Assembly: GCF_900155475.1 (NCBI RefSeq)
Contig: NZ_FXAM01000001.1
Span: 4,164,881-4,228,880 of the forward strand
Length of the DNA stretch: 64,000 nt
Source of the DNA: Methylomagnum ishizawai
GTDB lineage: Bacteria; Pseudomonadota; Gammaproteobacteria; Methylococcales; Methylococcaceae
Direction: 5' to 3'
The position numbers and the translations under genes were made by a program. How positions within the stretch are numbered: the first letter of the stretch is position 1; every line of letters begins with the position of its first letter. Below the pieces are notes generated by a model. It worked only from the letters and a program-made list of their open reading frames with translations, ran no database searches and was not told the origin of the DNA. This document shows, piece after piece, positions 9,529-18,148 of the stretch.

Positions 9529-9557
9529 TTTATACCATACTCGTCTTTCTTCAACAA
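9529..9557 (-). promoter_or_regulatory. Candidate sigma-70 promoter of rpsB
   Basis: On the minus strand there is a -35 element TTGTTG (9552-9557), a 17-bp spacer and an extended -10 element TGGTATAAA (TATAAA at 9529-9534). This is the best promoter match in the 236-nt gap between rpsB and the divergent map. The leader of about 130 nt is long enough to hold the S2 autoregulatory structure known in Gammaproteobacteria, but the fold was not established. Confidence 0.6.
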
Positions 9558-9626
9558 TCCGCGCCCCCTTTCCCGGTTCCCAGCCCCATCGGCGTGCGAC
9601 ATTAAAATATCCCCCACACCACCCCC

Positions 9627-10430
9627 ATGAGCATCAGCCTAAAATCCCCGCTTGAGATCGAAAAAATGCGCGACGCCTGCCGCTTGGCCGCCGAAGTGCT
9701 GGACATGATCGAACCCTTCATCGTTCCCGGCGTCACCACGGAAGAACTGGATCAAATCTGCCATGACTACATGGTCAATGTGCAGCATGTGATTCCGGCC
9801 CCGCTGAATTACCGGGGTTTCCCCAAATCGATCTGCACCTCGGTCAACCACACGGTCTGCCACGGCATCCCCGGTCCCAAGAAGCTGAAGAGCGGCGATA
9901 TCGTCAATATCGATATCACGGTCATTAAAAGCGGCTACCATGGCGACACCAGCAAAATGTTCGGGGTGGGCGAGGTGCCGCTCCGGGCCAAGCGCTTGAT
10001 GCGCGTGTGCCAGGAAGCCTTGTACCTGGGCATCCAGCAGGTCCGGCCCGGCGGCCATCTCGGCGATATCGGCCATGCCATCCAGCGCCATGCCGAGTCC
10101 CACGGTTATTCGGTGGTGCAGGAATTCTGCGGCCATGGCATCGGCAAGGAATTCCACGAAGAGCCCCAAGTCCTGCATTACGGCAAGCCGGGCACCGGGC
10201 TCCAACTGGAACCGGGCATGATCTTCACCATCGAGCCGATGATCAACCTGGGCAAGCGCTACGTGAAAATCCTGCCCGACGGCTGGACCGCCGTGACCAA
10301 GGACCACAGCCTATCCGCCCAATGGGAACACACCCTCCTGGTGACAGCCCAAGGCCATGAAATCCTGACCCTACGCCGCGAAGAGGCTGAATCGTTTGAG
10401 CAAGAACGTCTCAAATCAACCGGTACCTGA
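9627..10430 (+). CDS. map: Methionine aminopeptidase, type I
   Basis: Map removes the initiator methionine from new proteins. It is a cytosolic metal-dependent enzyme. All five metal ligands can be located: the two aspartates in DIVNIDITV and GDTSKMF, the histidine in FCGHGIGKEFHEEP, and the glutamates in FTIEPMIN and QWEHTLLV. Length is 267 aa (E. coli 264). It diverges from rpsB, the conserved arrangement in Gammaproteobacteria. Its 3' end overlaps the proposed glnD start by 35 nt. Confidence 0.97.
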   Translation: MSISLKSPLEIEKMRDACRLAAEVLDMIEPFIVPGVTTEELDQICHDYMVNVQHVIPAPLNYRGFPKSICTSVNHTVCHGIPGPKKLKSGDIVNIDITVIKSGYHGDTSKMFGVGEVPLRAKRLMRVCQEALYLGIQQVRPGGHLGDIGHAIQRHAESHGYSVVQEFCGHGIGKEFHEEPQVLHYGKPGTGLQLEPGMIFTIEPMINLGKRYVKILPDGWTAVTKDHSLSAQWEHTLLVTAQGHEILTLRREEAESFEQERLKSTGT

Positions 10431-13044
10431 CCTCCCCGGCCTGATTAAAACCTACAAAGACCGCCTAGGCCGCAAACACGCGGAACTCGTCGATTGGTTC
10501 CGGGCCGGCACCCCCGCCGCCGAATTGATCCGGCTCCGCTCGGACTTCCTGGACGAAATCCTCATCGACGGCTGGCACCATTTCCTCGGCCCCCTGGCCG
10601 GACGCTTGGCCTTGATCGCGGTCGGGGGCTATGGCCGCCGCGAACTGCATCCCCATTCCGACATCGACATCCTGGTCCTGTTGGACACGCCGGAACCGCC
10701 GGACCCCATCACCCACCGCGATTATCAGCAACCGCTGACCGGCTTCCTCAATTTCCTATGGGATATCGGGCTGAAACCGGCCCAGAGCGTCCGCACGGTG
10801 GAGGAATGCCTGGAAGCCGCTGAACGCGACCAGACCATCATCACCAATCTGACCGAAGCCCGGCTGCTCTATGGACGGGAAACGCTGTTCGAGGCGCTGG
10901 CCTCGCGGCTCGGTCCCGACCACCTTTGGCCCTCGAAGGAATTCTTCGAGGCCAAGATGGCCGAGCAAGCGGGCCGCTACGCCAAATACCACGACACCGC
11001 CTACAACCTCGAACCCAATATCAAGGAAGGGCCGGGTGGACTCCGCGATATCCAGATCATCGGCTGGATCATCAAGCGCCATTACAACAGCCGCAATTTG
11101 CAGGATTTGCTGCGCCAAGGTTGGCTGACCGAGGCCGAATACACCGAACTGGCCCAGGCCCAGGATTTCCTATGGCAGGTGCGCTTCGCCCTGCACGTCC
11201 TCACCAAGCGCTGCGAAGACCGGCTGTTGTTCGAGTACCAGAAGGAATTGGCCCGCCAATTCGGCTATATGGACCCCGACATCAACCTGGCGGTGGAGCG
11301 CTTCATGCAGCGCTATTTCCGCACCGTGATGGGCCTGGAGCGGCTGAACGAAATGCTGCTGCAATTATTCAAGGAAGTTTGCCTCCATCGCGACGAGGAT
11401 TTCGTCTTCCTGCCGATCAACGAGAATTTCCAGGCGGTCAACAGCTATGTCGAGGTGCTGGACCCCGGCGTGTTCCGCAAGCACCCGCTCGCGCTGCTCC
11501 AGATTTTCCTGCTGTTGCAACAGAACACCAGCCTGCAAGGCATCCGCGCCTCCACCATCCGCCTGATCCGCCAGCATCTCTACCTGATCGACGAGGATTT
11601 CCGCCGCAACCCGGAAGCCTGCCGTTTGTTCATGACCATCCTGCGGCAAAAAACCGGCATCACCCACCAACTCCGGCGCATGAACCGCTATGGCGTCCTG
11701 GCCGCCTACCTGCCGCCGTTCGGGCGGGTGGTCGGGCGGATGCAATACGATTTGTTCCACGTCTATACGGTGGACGAGCATACGCTGTTCGTGATCCGTA
11801 ACCTGCGGCGGTTTTCCCTGGCTCAATACCGCGCCGACCACCCACTCTGCTCCGAGTTGTTCGAACTGATCCCCAAACCCGAAATCCTCTACATCGCCGC
11901 CCTGATGCACGATATCGCCAAGGGCAGCGGCGAGGACCATTCGACCCTGGGCGCGACCATCGCCCAGGAATTCTGCCTGCGCCACGGCATTTCCGCCCGC
12001 GACACCGAACTCATCAAATGGCTGGTCCAACACCATCTGATCATGTCGATGACCGCCCAGCGCAAGGATATCAACGATCCCGAGATCATCCACCAATTCG
12101 CCACCGCCGTGGGTAGCCAAGCCACGCTGGACCATCTTTATCTCCTGACCGTGGCGGATATCCGGGCGACCAACCCGAACCTGTGGAATTCTTGGAAGGA
12201 CGCCCTGCTCAAGGAGCTTTACCTCACCACCCGTTGGGTGTTCCGGCGCGGCCTGACCAAACCCCTGGAGCAGGCCGAGAAAATCGCCCAGGTCAAGGCC
12301 GAGAGCCGCGTCCTGCTGCACAAGCTGGGCATCCCCGACCCCATCGTCGAGCGGGTGTGGAACACGCTGAACGACGAATATTTCCTGCGCTACCTGCCGG
12401 AGGAAGCCGCCTGGCACACGGTCGCCATCAGCTTCTGCGGACCCGAAGACCTGCCCTTGGTGCTGCTGCGCCCCGTGAGCCAACGGGGCAGCGCCGAAAT
12501 CTTCATCTACGCCCAGGATCAGGACTTCATCTTCGCCCACAGCACGGCGGTCCTGGAGCAACTCGGCCTCACCATCTTCGACGCCAAGATCATCACGGCG
12601 GGTGGTGGCCGGGTGATGAACAGCTACCACATCCTGGAACAAACCGGCGAACCGATCCGCGACCAAATGCGCCAGGTGCAGATTTGCGCCAAGCTGCGGG
12701 AATGCCTGAAGCGCCCGGGCGACGCGCCGATCCAGGTCCAGCGCCGCGAATCGCGCCAGATCAAACACTTCACCGTGCCCACCCAGTTGTATTTCCACGA
12801 AGACCCGCAGGACCGCTACACCATCCTGGAACTGGTCGCCACCGACCGGCCCGGCCTGCTGTCCAAGGTGGGCCGGGCCTTCACCCGCTGCGGCATCCGG
12901 CTCTACAACGCCAAGATTTCCACCATCGGCAGCCGGGCCGAGGACATCTTCTACATCACCGACGCCGAGGACCGCCCCTTGCGCCAGGAATCCCAGCGCC
13001 AAATCCTCCGGGATTGCATCGTGGCCCTGGTCGGCTCCCATTGA
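10396..13044 (+). CDS. glnD: Bifunctional uridylyltransferase/uridylyl-removing enzyme GlnD
   Basis: GlnD senses glutamine and adds or removes UMP on PII proteins (GlnB/GlnK), controlling nitrogen assimilation. Domain order is complete. The nucleotidyltransferase domain has VGGYGRRELHPHSDIDILVLL (about residues 75-95). The linker follows, then the HD hydrolase domain with ALMHDIAKG (about 500-510). Two C-terminal ACT domains end the protein, the last starting at ILELVATDRPGLLSKVGRAF. Length is 882 aa (E. coli 890). The frame opens with TTG at 10396 inside the end of map, after an AGAGG-like site. No better ATG exists before the conserved region, so the TTG start and the overlap are probable but not certain. 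Confidence 0.95.
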   Translation: MSKNVSNQPVPDLPGLIKTYKDRLGRKHAELVDWFRAGTPAAELIRLRSDFLDEILIDGWHHFLGPLAGRLALIAVGGYGRRELHPHSDIDILVLLDTPEPPDPITHRDYQQPLTGFLNFLWDIGLKPAQSVRTVEECLEAAERDQTIITNLTEARLLYGRETLFEALASRLGPDHLWPSKEFFEAKMAEQAGRYAKYHDTAYNLEPNIKEGPGGLRDIQIIGWIIKRHYNSRNLQDLLRQGWLTEAEYTELAQAQDFLWQVRFALHVLTKRCEDRLLFEYQKELARQFGYMDPDINLAVERFMQRYFRTVMGLERLNEMLLQLFKEVCLHRDEDFVFLPINENFQAVNSYVEVLDPGVFRKHPLALLQIFLLLQQNTSLQGIRASTIRLIRQHLYLIDEDFRRNPEACRLFMTILRQKTGITHQLRRMNRYGVLAAYLPPFGRVVGRMQYDLFHVYTVDEHTLFVIRNLRRFSLAQYRADHPLCSELFELIPKPEILYIAALMHDIAKGSGEDHSTLGATIAQEFCLRHGISARDTELIKWLVQHHLIMSMTAQRKDINDPEIIHQFATAVGSQATLDHLYLLTVADIRATNPNLWNSWKDALLKELYLTTRWVFRRGLTKPLEQAEKIAQVKAESRVLLHKLGIPDPIVERVWNTLNDEYFLRYLPEEAAWHTVAISFCGPEDLPLVLLRPVSQRGSAEIFIYAQDQDFIFAHSTAVLEQLGLTIFDAKIITAGGGRVMNSYHILEQTGEPIRDQMRQVQICAKLRECLKRPGDAPIQVQRRESRQIKHFTVPTQLYFHEDPQDRYTILELVATDRPGLLSKVGRAFTRCGIRLYNAKISTIGSRAEDIFYITDAEDRPLRQESQRQILRDCIVALVGSH

Positions 13045-13135
13045 CAAGCGCGGGAACAGCGCCAAAGATGCGGGCCAGCCCTCCCCGCGCCCGAGCGGGG
13101 CCGGCCTCCAGCCCACCCTACCGGAGGTGTAAACC

Positions 13136-13444
13136 ATGCCCACCGATTTACTCCCCTCGCCCGAACAATGGTTCCAAGACGCCGAGACCGGCCGGACCTT
13201 CCGCGTGGTCGCGGTGGACGACGAGAACGAATCCATCGATATCCAACTCGACGGCGGCGATATCGATAGCTTCGATTTCGCGTCCTGGCGCGAATCCACC
13301 CTGGTCCCGGTCGAAGCCCCCGAGGACGCGGCGGCGGCTTTCGACGATATGGAAATCGACGACTTGGGCTATTCCGACACCGACCGCCACCAGCCCGAAG
13401 GCTTGACCCTCGACGATTGGCTGGACGGCCGGGACGATGACTGA
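13136..13444 (+). CDS. Small acidic conserved protein (possibly DUF6763)
   Basis: A 102-aa cytosolic protein rich in Asp and Glu, with no signal peptide or membrane segment. The N-terminal 50 residues look like a small beta-rich fold (WFQDAETGRTFRVVAVDD, DGGDIDSFDFASW). The second half has DDMEIDDLGYSDTD, a pattern I recall from short gammaproteobacterial proteins grouped as DUF6763. That family name is from memory. A GGAGG Shine-Dalgarno stands 7 nt before the ATG. The gene follows glnD by about 90 nt, and function is unknown. Confidence 0.75.
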   Translation: MPTDLLPSPEQWFQDAETGRTFRVVAVDDENESIDIQLDGGDIDSFDFASWRESTLVPVEAPEDAAAAFDDMEIDDLGYSDTDRHQPEGLTLDDWLDGRDDD

Positions 13445-13473
13445 GCTTCCGCCGCAATCGCAAGCAAAACAAA

Positions 13474-13493
13474 AGGGCGTCCATGGACGCCCT
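13474..13493 (-). terminator. Intrinsic terminator of glk
   Basis: A perfect 20-nt palindrome (AGGGCGTCCA/TGGACGCCCT) is followed on the minus strand by TTTTGTTTTG. It lies about 27 nt after the glk stop codon and may also stop the convergent acidic-protein transcript. Confidence 0.75.
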
Positions 13494-13520
13494 GGGTGTC
13501 GATAGCCGCGCCCTCCGCGC

Positions 13521-14507
13521 CTACAGCAAACACCGCGCCGCGTAGTCCGCCGCCCCCAACAGCCCCGTGCTGGGATTCAACGCCACCCGCACCGGCACCG
13601 TCCGCATGAAGCCCGCGAACCGCCCCTTGGCGCAGAAGCCTTCCATGAATTCGCCGTCGGTCAACGCGGCCAGGATTTTGGGGGCGATGCCGCCACCGAT
13701 CAGCACCCCGCCCCGCGCCAGGCACTTCAACACCAGATTGCCCGCCTCGGCCCCGTAGACGCGGGCGAACAGCCGCAACGTGGCCCGCGCCAGGGCGTCG
13801 CCCCGCTCCATGGCGCAACGGCTGATTTCGCGGGCCGGGTCGTCGGTGCCGGCCAGCGCCGCCGCCAGTTCCGGGGATTCCGGGGCGTGGCCGCTATCGC
13901 GCAGATAGGCGTAGATATTGGCGATGCCCGGACCCGACAGGATGCGCTCATAGCTGACATGCCCGCCCAGTTTTTCACGGAGATAGGCCAAGAGGCCATC
14001 TTCCAAAGCATCGTTGGGCGCGAAATCGGTATGGCCGCCCTCGGTCGCCACCGGGTGGTAGTTCATCCCATCCCAGTACAGGATGGCCTCGCCCAGGCCG
14101 GTGCCAGCGGCCAGCACGGCGCGGTTGCCGGTGGCGGGTTCGGCATCGGGATTGAGGTCGGCCCATTCCTCCGGCCCGAGCCGCAACAGCCCCAGGGCCA
14201 TGGCCTGCAAATCATTCAGCAGTTTGACCCGGCCCACGCCGGTGGTGGCCGCCAGGGAACGCTCGTCGATGGTCCACGGCAGGTTGGTGGTGTAGCAGCG
14301 GCCATCGATCACCGGCCCCGCCACCCCGAAACAGGCGGCTTCCAAGGGCACGCTCTGGTCGCTGAGGAAATCGGCCACGATCTCGTCCAAGGAGGCATAG
14401 TCCGCGCTGGGATAGAGCCGCTCGCGGACCCGTTCCAAGCCCTCGGTGCTTTTTTCGTACTGGGCCAGGACCGTCTTGGTCCCGCCCACATCGCCGGCTA
14501 ACAGCAT
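13521..14507 (-). CDS. glk: Glucokinase (Glk family)
   Basis: ATP-dependent glucokinase giving glucose 6-phosphate in the cytosol. The N-terminal phosphate motif LLAGDVGGTKT, FGVAGPV, NDLQAMALG, VLAAGTGLGEA and ATEGGHTDFAP (the last holding substrate-binding residues) all match the bacterial Glk family rather than ROK kinases. The C-terminal GGGIAPKI motif is intact. Length is 328 aa (E. coli 321). It is monocistronic, with a hairpin on its downstream side. Confidence 0.94.
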   Translation of the reverse strand: MLLAGDVGGTKTVLAQYEKSTEGLERVRERLYPSADYASLDEIVADFLSDQSVPLEAACFGVAGPVIDGRCYTTNLPWTIDERSLAATTGVGRVKLLNDLQAMALGLLRLGPEEWADLNPDAEPATGNRAVLAAGTGLGEAILYWDGMNYHPVATEGGHTDFAPNDALEDGLLAYLREKLGGHVSYERILSGPGIANIYAYLRDSGHAPESPELAAALAGTDDPAREISRCAMERGDALARATLRLFARVYGAEAGNLVLKCLARGGVLIGGGIAPKILAALTDGEFMEGFCAKGRFAGFMRTVPVRVALNPSTGLLGAADYAARCLL

Positions 14508-14541
14508 GATTGCGCTCCCTTCTCGAGAATGGTTATGGAAC

Positions 14542-14565
14542 GGCGGGGTCTCGGACCGCCCCGCC
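14542..14565 (-). terminator. Possible hairpin after the DUF411 gene
   Basis: GGCGGGG (14542-14548) and CCCCGCC (14559-14565) form a 7-bp stem about 30 nt past the DUF411 stop codon and upstream of glk on the minus strand. There is no T-tract, so support is weak. Confidence 0.3.
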
Positions 14566-14597
14566 CTATTGCGATGCCCGCCACCCTGGCGCGGGAA

Positions 14598-15050
14598 TCA
14601 ATCCGGGCGGTACTCATGCGCGACCCGCACCCCGCCTTTTTGATCGAACTCCACGACATCGTAGGGCGCTTGCCTGCCGCCCATCTCCATGCCGGGGCTG
14701 CCCACCACCATGCCCGGCACCGCCAGCCCCGCCGTACTGGGCTTGCGCTTGAGCAGGTCCCGGATATCGGCGGCGGGCACATGGCCCTCGACCACATAAC
14801 CGCCGACCAGGGCGGTGTGGCAGGAGCGCAGGTTGTCGGGTACGCCGCGTTCGTCCTTGATCTTATCCACGGTATCGATCACCACGTCCTTGACGGCGTA
14901 GCCCTGGGCCTTCATCTGCGCCACCCATTTGCCGCAGCAGCCACAGGTCGGGCTGCGGTAGACGGTCATTTCCGGCGGGGCCGGTTCGCCCGCCAGCGCG
15001 GCGGAAGCCATCAGGGCCGAGGCCCACAACAATGCTCGATAGGGTTTCAT
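14598..15050 (-). CDS. DUF411-family exported metal-binding protein
   Basis: A 150-aa exported protein with a signal peptide (about residues 1-20, ending ASAALAGEP). The DUF411 core shows YRSPTCGCCGKW, a cysteine cluster likely to bind a thiophilic metal such as copper, then LRSCHTALVGGYVVEGHVP and PGMVVGSPGMEMG. Members of the family often sit beside copper-resistance genes, but none is visible here. The open frame extends upstream to 15449 in antisense to the YjbQ gene. The ATG at 15050 is the sensible start because it begins the signal peptide. It follows the yjbQ-like gene by 13 nt. Confidence 0.88.
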   Translation of the reverse strand: MKPYRALLWASALMASAALAGEPAPPEMTVYRSPTCGCCGKWVAQMKAQGYAVKDVVIDTVDKIKDERGVPDNLRSCHTALVGGYVVEGHVPAADIRDLLKRKPSTAGLAVPGMVVGSPGMEMGGRQAPYDVVEFDQKGGVRVAHEYRPD

Positions 15051-15063
15051 AGCCGGTTCCGAG

Positions 15064-15489
15064 TTAAAAGGTTTCCCCGTTGAGGGTGGCGACCACCGAG
15101 CGCGGCCCGCCATGGTCGCGGTGTTCGCCCAGATAGATGCCTTGCCAAGTCCCGAGTTGCAAACCGCCACCGCCGATGGGGATGGAGACCGCCGCTCCCA
15201 ACAGGCTGGCTTTGATATGGGCGGGCATATCGTCCGGGCCTTCCAGCCGGTGGACATAATGGGCGGCGCCGTCCGGGACCAGTTGGCGCAGATGGGTTTC
15301 CAGATCGCGGCGCACGCTGGGATCGGCGTTTTCGTTGAGCGTGAGGGAAGCCGAGGTGTGCTGGATGAAAAAATGCGCCAGACCCACCTGGATGCGCCGG
15401 ATTTCGGGGATTTGGGCCAGGAGTTCTTCGGTGACGAGGTGAAATCCACGGGACCGGGACTTCAGGACGATGGTTTTTTGCAGCCACAT
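15064..15489 (-). CDS. yjbQ: YjbQ/UPF0047 family protein
   Basis: A 141-aa cytosolic protein of the widely conserved YjbQ (secondary thiamine-phosphate synthase-like) family. Landmarks are the N-terminal WLQKTIVLKSRSRGFH, the histidine-rich FFIQHTSASLTLNENAD, and the C-terminal LGTWQGIYLGEHRDHGGPR, which carry the conserved His, Glu and Asp residues. Weak thiamine-phosphate synthase activity has been reported for E. coli YjbQ, but the physiological role is unsettled. The start MWLQKT at 15489 matches family length. An ATG at 15555 would add 22 unsupported residues. It lies directly upstream of the DUF411 gene. Confidence 0.9.
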   Translation of the reverse strand: MWLQKTIVLKSRSRGFHLVTEELLAQIPEIRRIQVGLAHFFIQHTSASLTLNENADPSVRRDLETHLRQLVPDGAAHYVHRLEGPDDMPAHIKASLLGAAVSIPIGGGGLQLGTWQGIYLGEHRDHGGPRSVVATLNGETF

Positions 15490-15663
15490 AATCGCTTCGA
15501 CACTGGATGCGGGAGGTTCCACGCGGAAAAGACCACATCGCCGCCCGGAATGCAAGCCCGGCCACGCATCGCGCTGTTTGGCCCCGGCTGCATAGCTGAC
15601 GCGCCACGACGCCAGCGGCTACAATAACCGACCCATTCCGCCCCCCAACCAAGCTGTTCCACC

Positions 15664-17370
15664 ATGCGCACCAGTCAATTCCCGCTCAACACTCTCAAAG
15701 AAACCCCCTCCGACGCCGAGGTCGTCAGCCACCAGCTGATGCTCCGGGCCGGGTTGATCCGCAAACTGGCCGCGGGGCTTTACAACTGGCTGCCCCTGGG
15801 GCTGAAAGTGCTCCGCAAGGTCGAAACCGTGGTCCGCGAAGAAATGGACCGGGCCGGCGCCCTGGAAATCCTGATGCCCGCCGTGCAACCGGCGGAACTG
15901 TGGCAGGAGTCGGGCCGCTGGCAGAAATTCGGCCCGGAACTGTGCCGCCTCAAGGACCGCCACGAGCGCGAATTCTGCCTGGGACCGACCCACGAGGAAA
16001 TCATCACCGATTTGGTGCGCCACGAACTCAAGAGCTACAAGCAGGTTCCGGTCAACTATTACCAAATCCAGACCAAATTCCGCGACGAGGTGCGGCCCCG
16101 TTTCGGCGTGATGCGTGCCCGCGAATTCCTGATGAAGGACGCCTATTCCTTCCACCTCGATAAGGAATCGCTGCAAGACACCTACGACCAGATGCACGCG
16201 GCCTATTCGCGCATCTTCCAACGGCTGGGCCTCGAATTCCGCCCGGTACTGGCCGACACCGGGGCCATCGGCGGCAGCATGTCGCATGAATTCCATGTGC
16301 TAGCCGATTCGGGCGAGGACGCCATCGCCTTTTCCGACGCCAGCGATTACGCCGCCAATGTGGAAATGGCCGAAGCTTTGGCCCTGCCGCTGCCCGCCGA
16401 GGAGCCGCAAACCCTGGCCCTGGTGGACACCCCCGGCCAGCACAGCATCGACGAAATCAGCGCCTTCCTGAAGGTTTCGCCCAGCCGTTGCCTCAAGACC
16501 CTGCTGGTCAAGGGGGCCGAAGGCGGGGTCGTGGCCTTGCTGCTGCGCGGCGACCACGAATTGAACCCGGTCAAGGCCACCAAGCTGGCAGCCGTGGCCT
16601 ATCCGCTGCAATTCGCCAGCGACGCCGAAGTGCGGGAAGCCGCCGGTTGCGCCCCCGGTTCGCTCGGGCCCATCGGCCTTTCGATCCCCGTGTTCGCGGA
16701 CCGGAGCGCGGCCCATCTGGTGAACTTCGTCTGCGGCGCGAACCAGGACGGCAAGCATTACACCGGGACCAACTGGGACCGCGACGCCGCCCTGCCCCCG
16801 GTCGCCGATTTGCGCCTGGTGGCCGAGGGCGACCCCAGCCCGGACGGCGCAGGTCGTTTGCGGATCGCCCGCGGCATCGAGGTCGGCCATATCTTCCAGC
16901 TCGGCACCCGCTATAGCGAGGCGCTGCAAGCCACGGTGCTGAACGAGAAAGGCTCCAGCCAAGTCCTCATCATGGGTTGCTACGGCATCGGCGTGTCCCG
17001 CGTGGTCGCCGCCGCCATCGAACAGAACCACGACGAGCGCGGCATCCTCTGGCCGGAAGCCCTGGCCCCGTTCCAGATCGCCATCGCGCCCATCAACATG
17101 CACACCTCGCCCAAACTGCAAGAAGCCGCCGAGCATCTCTACGGCGTGCTACGCAAGAAGGGCTTCGACGTGCTGCTGGACGACCGCAAGGCCCGGCCCG
17201 GCGTCATGTTCGCCGACCTGGAATTGATCGGCGTCCCGCACCGGGTGGTGCTGAGCGACCGCCTGTTGGAAAAGGGCCGCGCCGAGTACAAGGGCCGCCG
17301 CGATGCCGAAGCCATCGAAATCGCGCTGGACGAGGTGTTGCCGTTCCTGTTGTCCAAACTGGGCCTCTAA
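15664..17370 (+). CDS. proS: Prolyl-tRNA synthetase, bacterial type with editing domain
   Basis: Class II aminoacyl-tRNA synthetase charging tRNA-Pro. In order, the class II catalytic core has motif 2 in [19 protein letters not shown] and KDAYSF. The inserted YbaK-type domain (about residues 225-380) edits mischarged alanine. Motif 3 follows in [11 protein letters not shown], then the anticodon-binding HGTP domain at the C-terminus. Length is 568 aa (E. coli 572). The first codons [15 protein letters not shown] are typical. It ends in a hairpin shared with the convergent small gene. Confidence 0.97.
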   Translation: MRTSQFPLNTLKETPSDAEVVSHQLMLRAGLIRKLAAGLYNWLPLGLKVLRKVETVVREEMDRAGALEILMPAVQPAELWQESGRWQKFGPELCRLKDRHEREFCLGPTHEEIITDLVRHELKSYKQVPVNYYQIQTKFRDEVRPRFGVMRAREFLMKDAYSFHLDKESLQDTYDQMHAAYSRIFQRLGLEFRPVLADTGAIGGSMSHEFHVLADSGEDAIAFSDASDYAANVEMAEALALPLPAEEPQTLALVDTPGQHSIDEISAFLKVSPSRCLKTLLVKGAEGGVVALLLRGDHELNPVKATKLAAVAYPLQFASDAEVREAAGCAPGSLGPIGLSIPVFADRSAAHLVNFVCGANQDGKHYTGTNWDRDAALPPVADLRLVAEGDPSPDGAGRLRIARGIEVGHIFQLGTRYSEALQATVLNEKGSSQVLIMGCYGIGVSRVVAAAIEQNHDERGILWPEALAPFQIAIAPINMHTSPKLQEAAEHLYGVLRKKGFDVLLDDRKARPGVMFADLELIGVPHRVVLSDRLLEKGRAEYKGRRDAEAIEIALDEVLPFLLSKLGL

Positions 17371-17390
17371 TCCCTCCGTCCAAAACCCAG

Positions 17391-17415
17391 GAAGGGTACG
17401 CGCCGCGTACCCTTC
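17391..17415. terminator. Hairpin between proS and the convergent small gene
   Basis: A perfect 12-bp inverted repeat (GAAGGGTACGCG with its complement) lies 21 nt after the proS stop and 16 nt before the stop of the minus-strand gene. It probably serves both transcripts. No long T-tract was seen. Confidence 0.6.
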
Positions 17416-17430
17416 CGCCCGCGGCCCGCC

Positions 17431-17793
17431 TCAGACCACGACCAAATCCTCCAAGCGGACCATCATGCCACCCTGCGGGAAGTTCAGCTTGACCCCGCCC
17501 CAGCGGTCCAGTTCGACATTAACGACGCCGTTGCCTTCATAGCGGAAATACGCTTCCTGCCCCCGATAGCGGATCAAGCCCCCCCAGGTTTGGAGGGTCC
17601 AGGGAATATCCTTATTGGTAAACCTGGCTATCTTATAATCCCCCAGGTCGAAAAACGTCAAATCCCCCATCCCCGTGATATTCAAGCGATGGGTTCCCCA
17701 GCCCGGAAATATCTCATGCGGGCCGATGAGGCGGTTGCCATCGTCCATGAATACCGCGAGGCTATAGTTATTCTTCAAATCAACACTATACAT
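17431..17793 (-). CDS. Hypothetical protein, 120 aa
   Basis: Not recognised. The predicted product looks like a real small beta-rich protein (MYSVDLKNNYSLAVF, RLIGPHEIFPGWGTHRL, FDLGDYKIARF, ending GGMMVRLEDLVVV). It has balanced composition, many aromatic residues, no signal peptide and no cysteine. The start at 17793 is favoured by a GGGAG site 6 nt upstream; an in-frame ATG at 17805 has none. The gene is convergent with proS. GC content is a little lower than in its neighbours. Confidence 0.6.
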   Translation of the reverse strand: MYSVDLKNNYSLAVFMDDGNRLIGPHEIFPGWGTHRLNITGMGDLTFFDLGDYKIARFTNKDIPWTLQTWGGLIRYRGQEAYFRYEGNGVVNVELDRWGGVKLNFPQGGMMVRLEDLVVV

Positions 17794-18148
17794 ATCGACT
17801 CCCATATCGGACGTTATGAATATACCGCGCGGACGGCGCGGGACACTAGGAGTCCGGCAAGATTGTCCCGGCTCCATATCTCCCGCCTCATATCCGCCAC
17901 GTCCACCATAACACAGTTTGAGCGTCCGACTTGGCATGATCCGACAACAACCGCCACACCGCCGGGAAGACCTGTCCCGCCAAGCCTAAAAAATCCAAGG
18001 AGCGCACGGATTCCAACCCCGGAAGGACATACCGGACCTCCTTCCATATAATCCAGGCACCGGCCCTTGCCATTGGAACCCCACCCCGCATCCCCTATAC
18101 TATGCCCCGCTTATATCCAAGCCCTTGGAAAACCCAGAAATCATCGGC
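17794..18148. other. 355-nt gap without a supported gene
   Basis: The stretch between the 120-aa gene and dapC has short frames on both strands, but none with a ribosome binding site or protein-like composition. It should hold the promoters for the divergent small gene and dapC. No convincing -35/-10 pair was picked out. Confidence 0.5.

Noticed and set aside
11365-13299. A 644-codon frame antisense to glnD
   Set aside because: It is a shadow of the glnD reading frame with no family signal.
17590-18051. Plus-strand 153-codon frame over the 120-aa gene and spacer
   Set aside because: Proline/arginine/threonine-rich composition without family resemblance. The minus-strand gene at 17431-17793 looks more like a protein and has a ribosome site.
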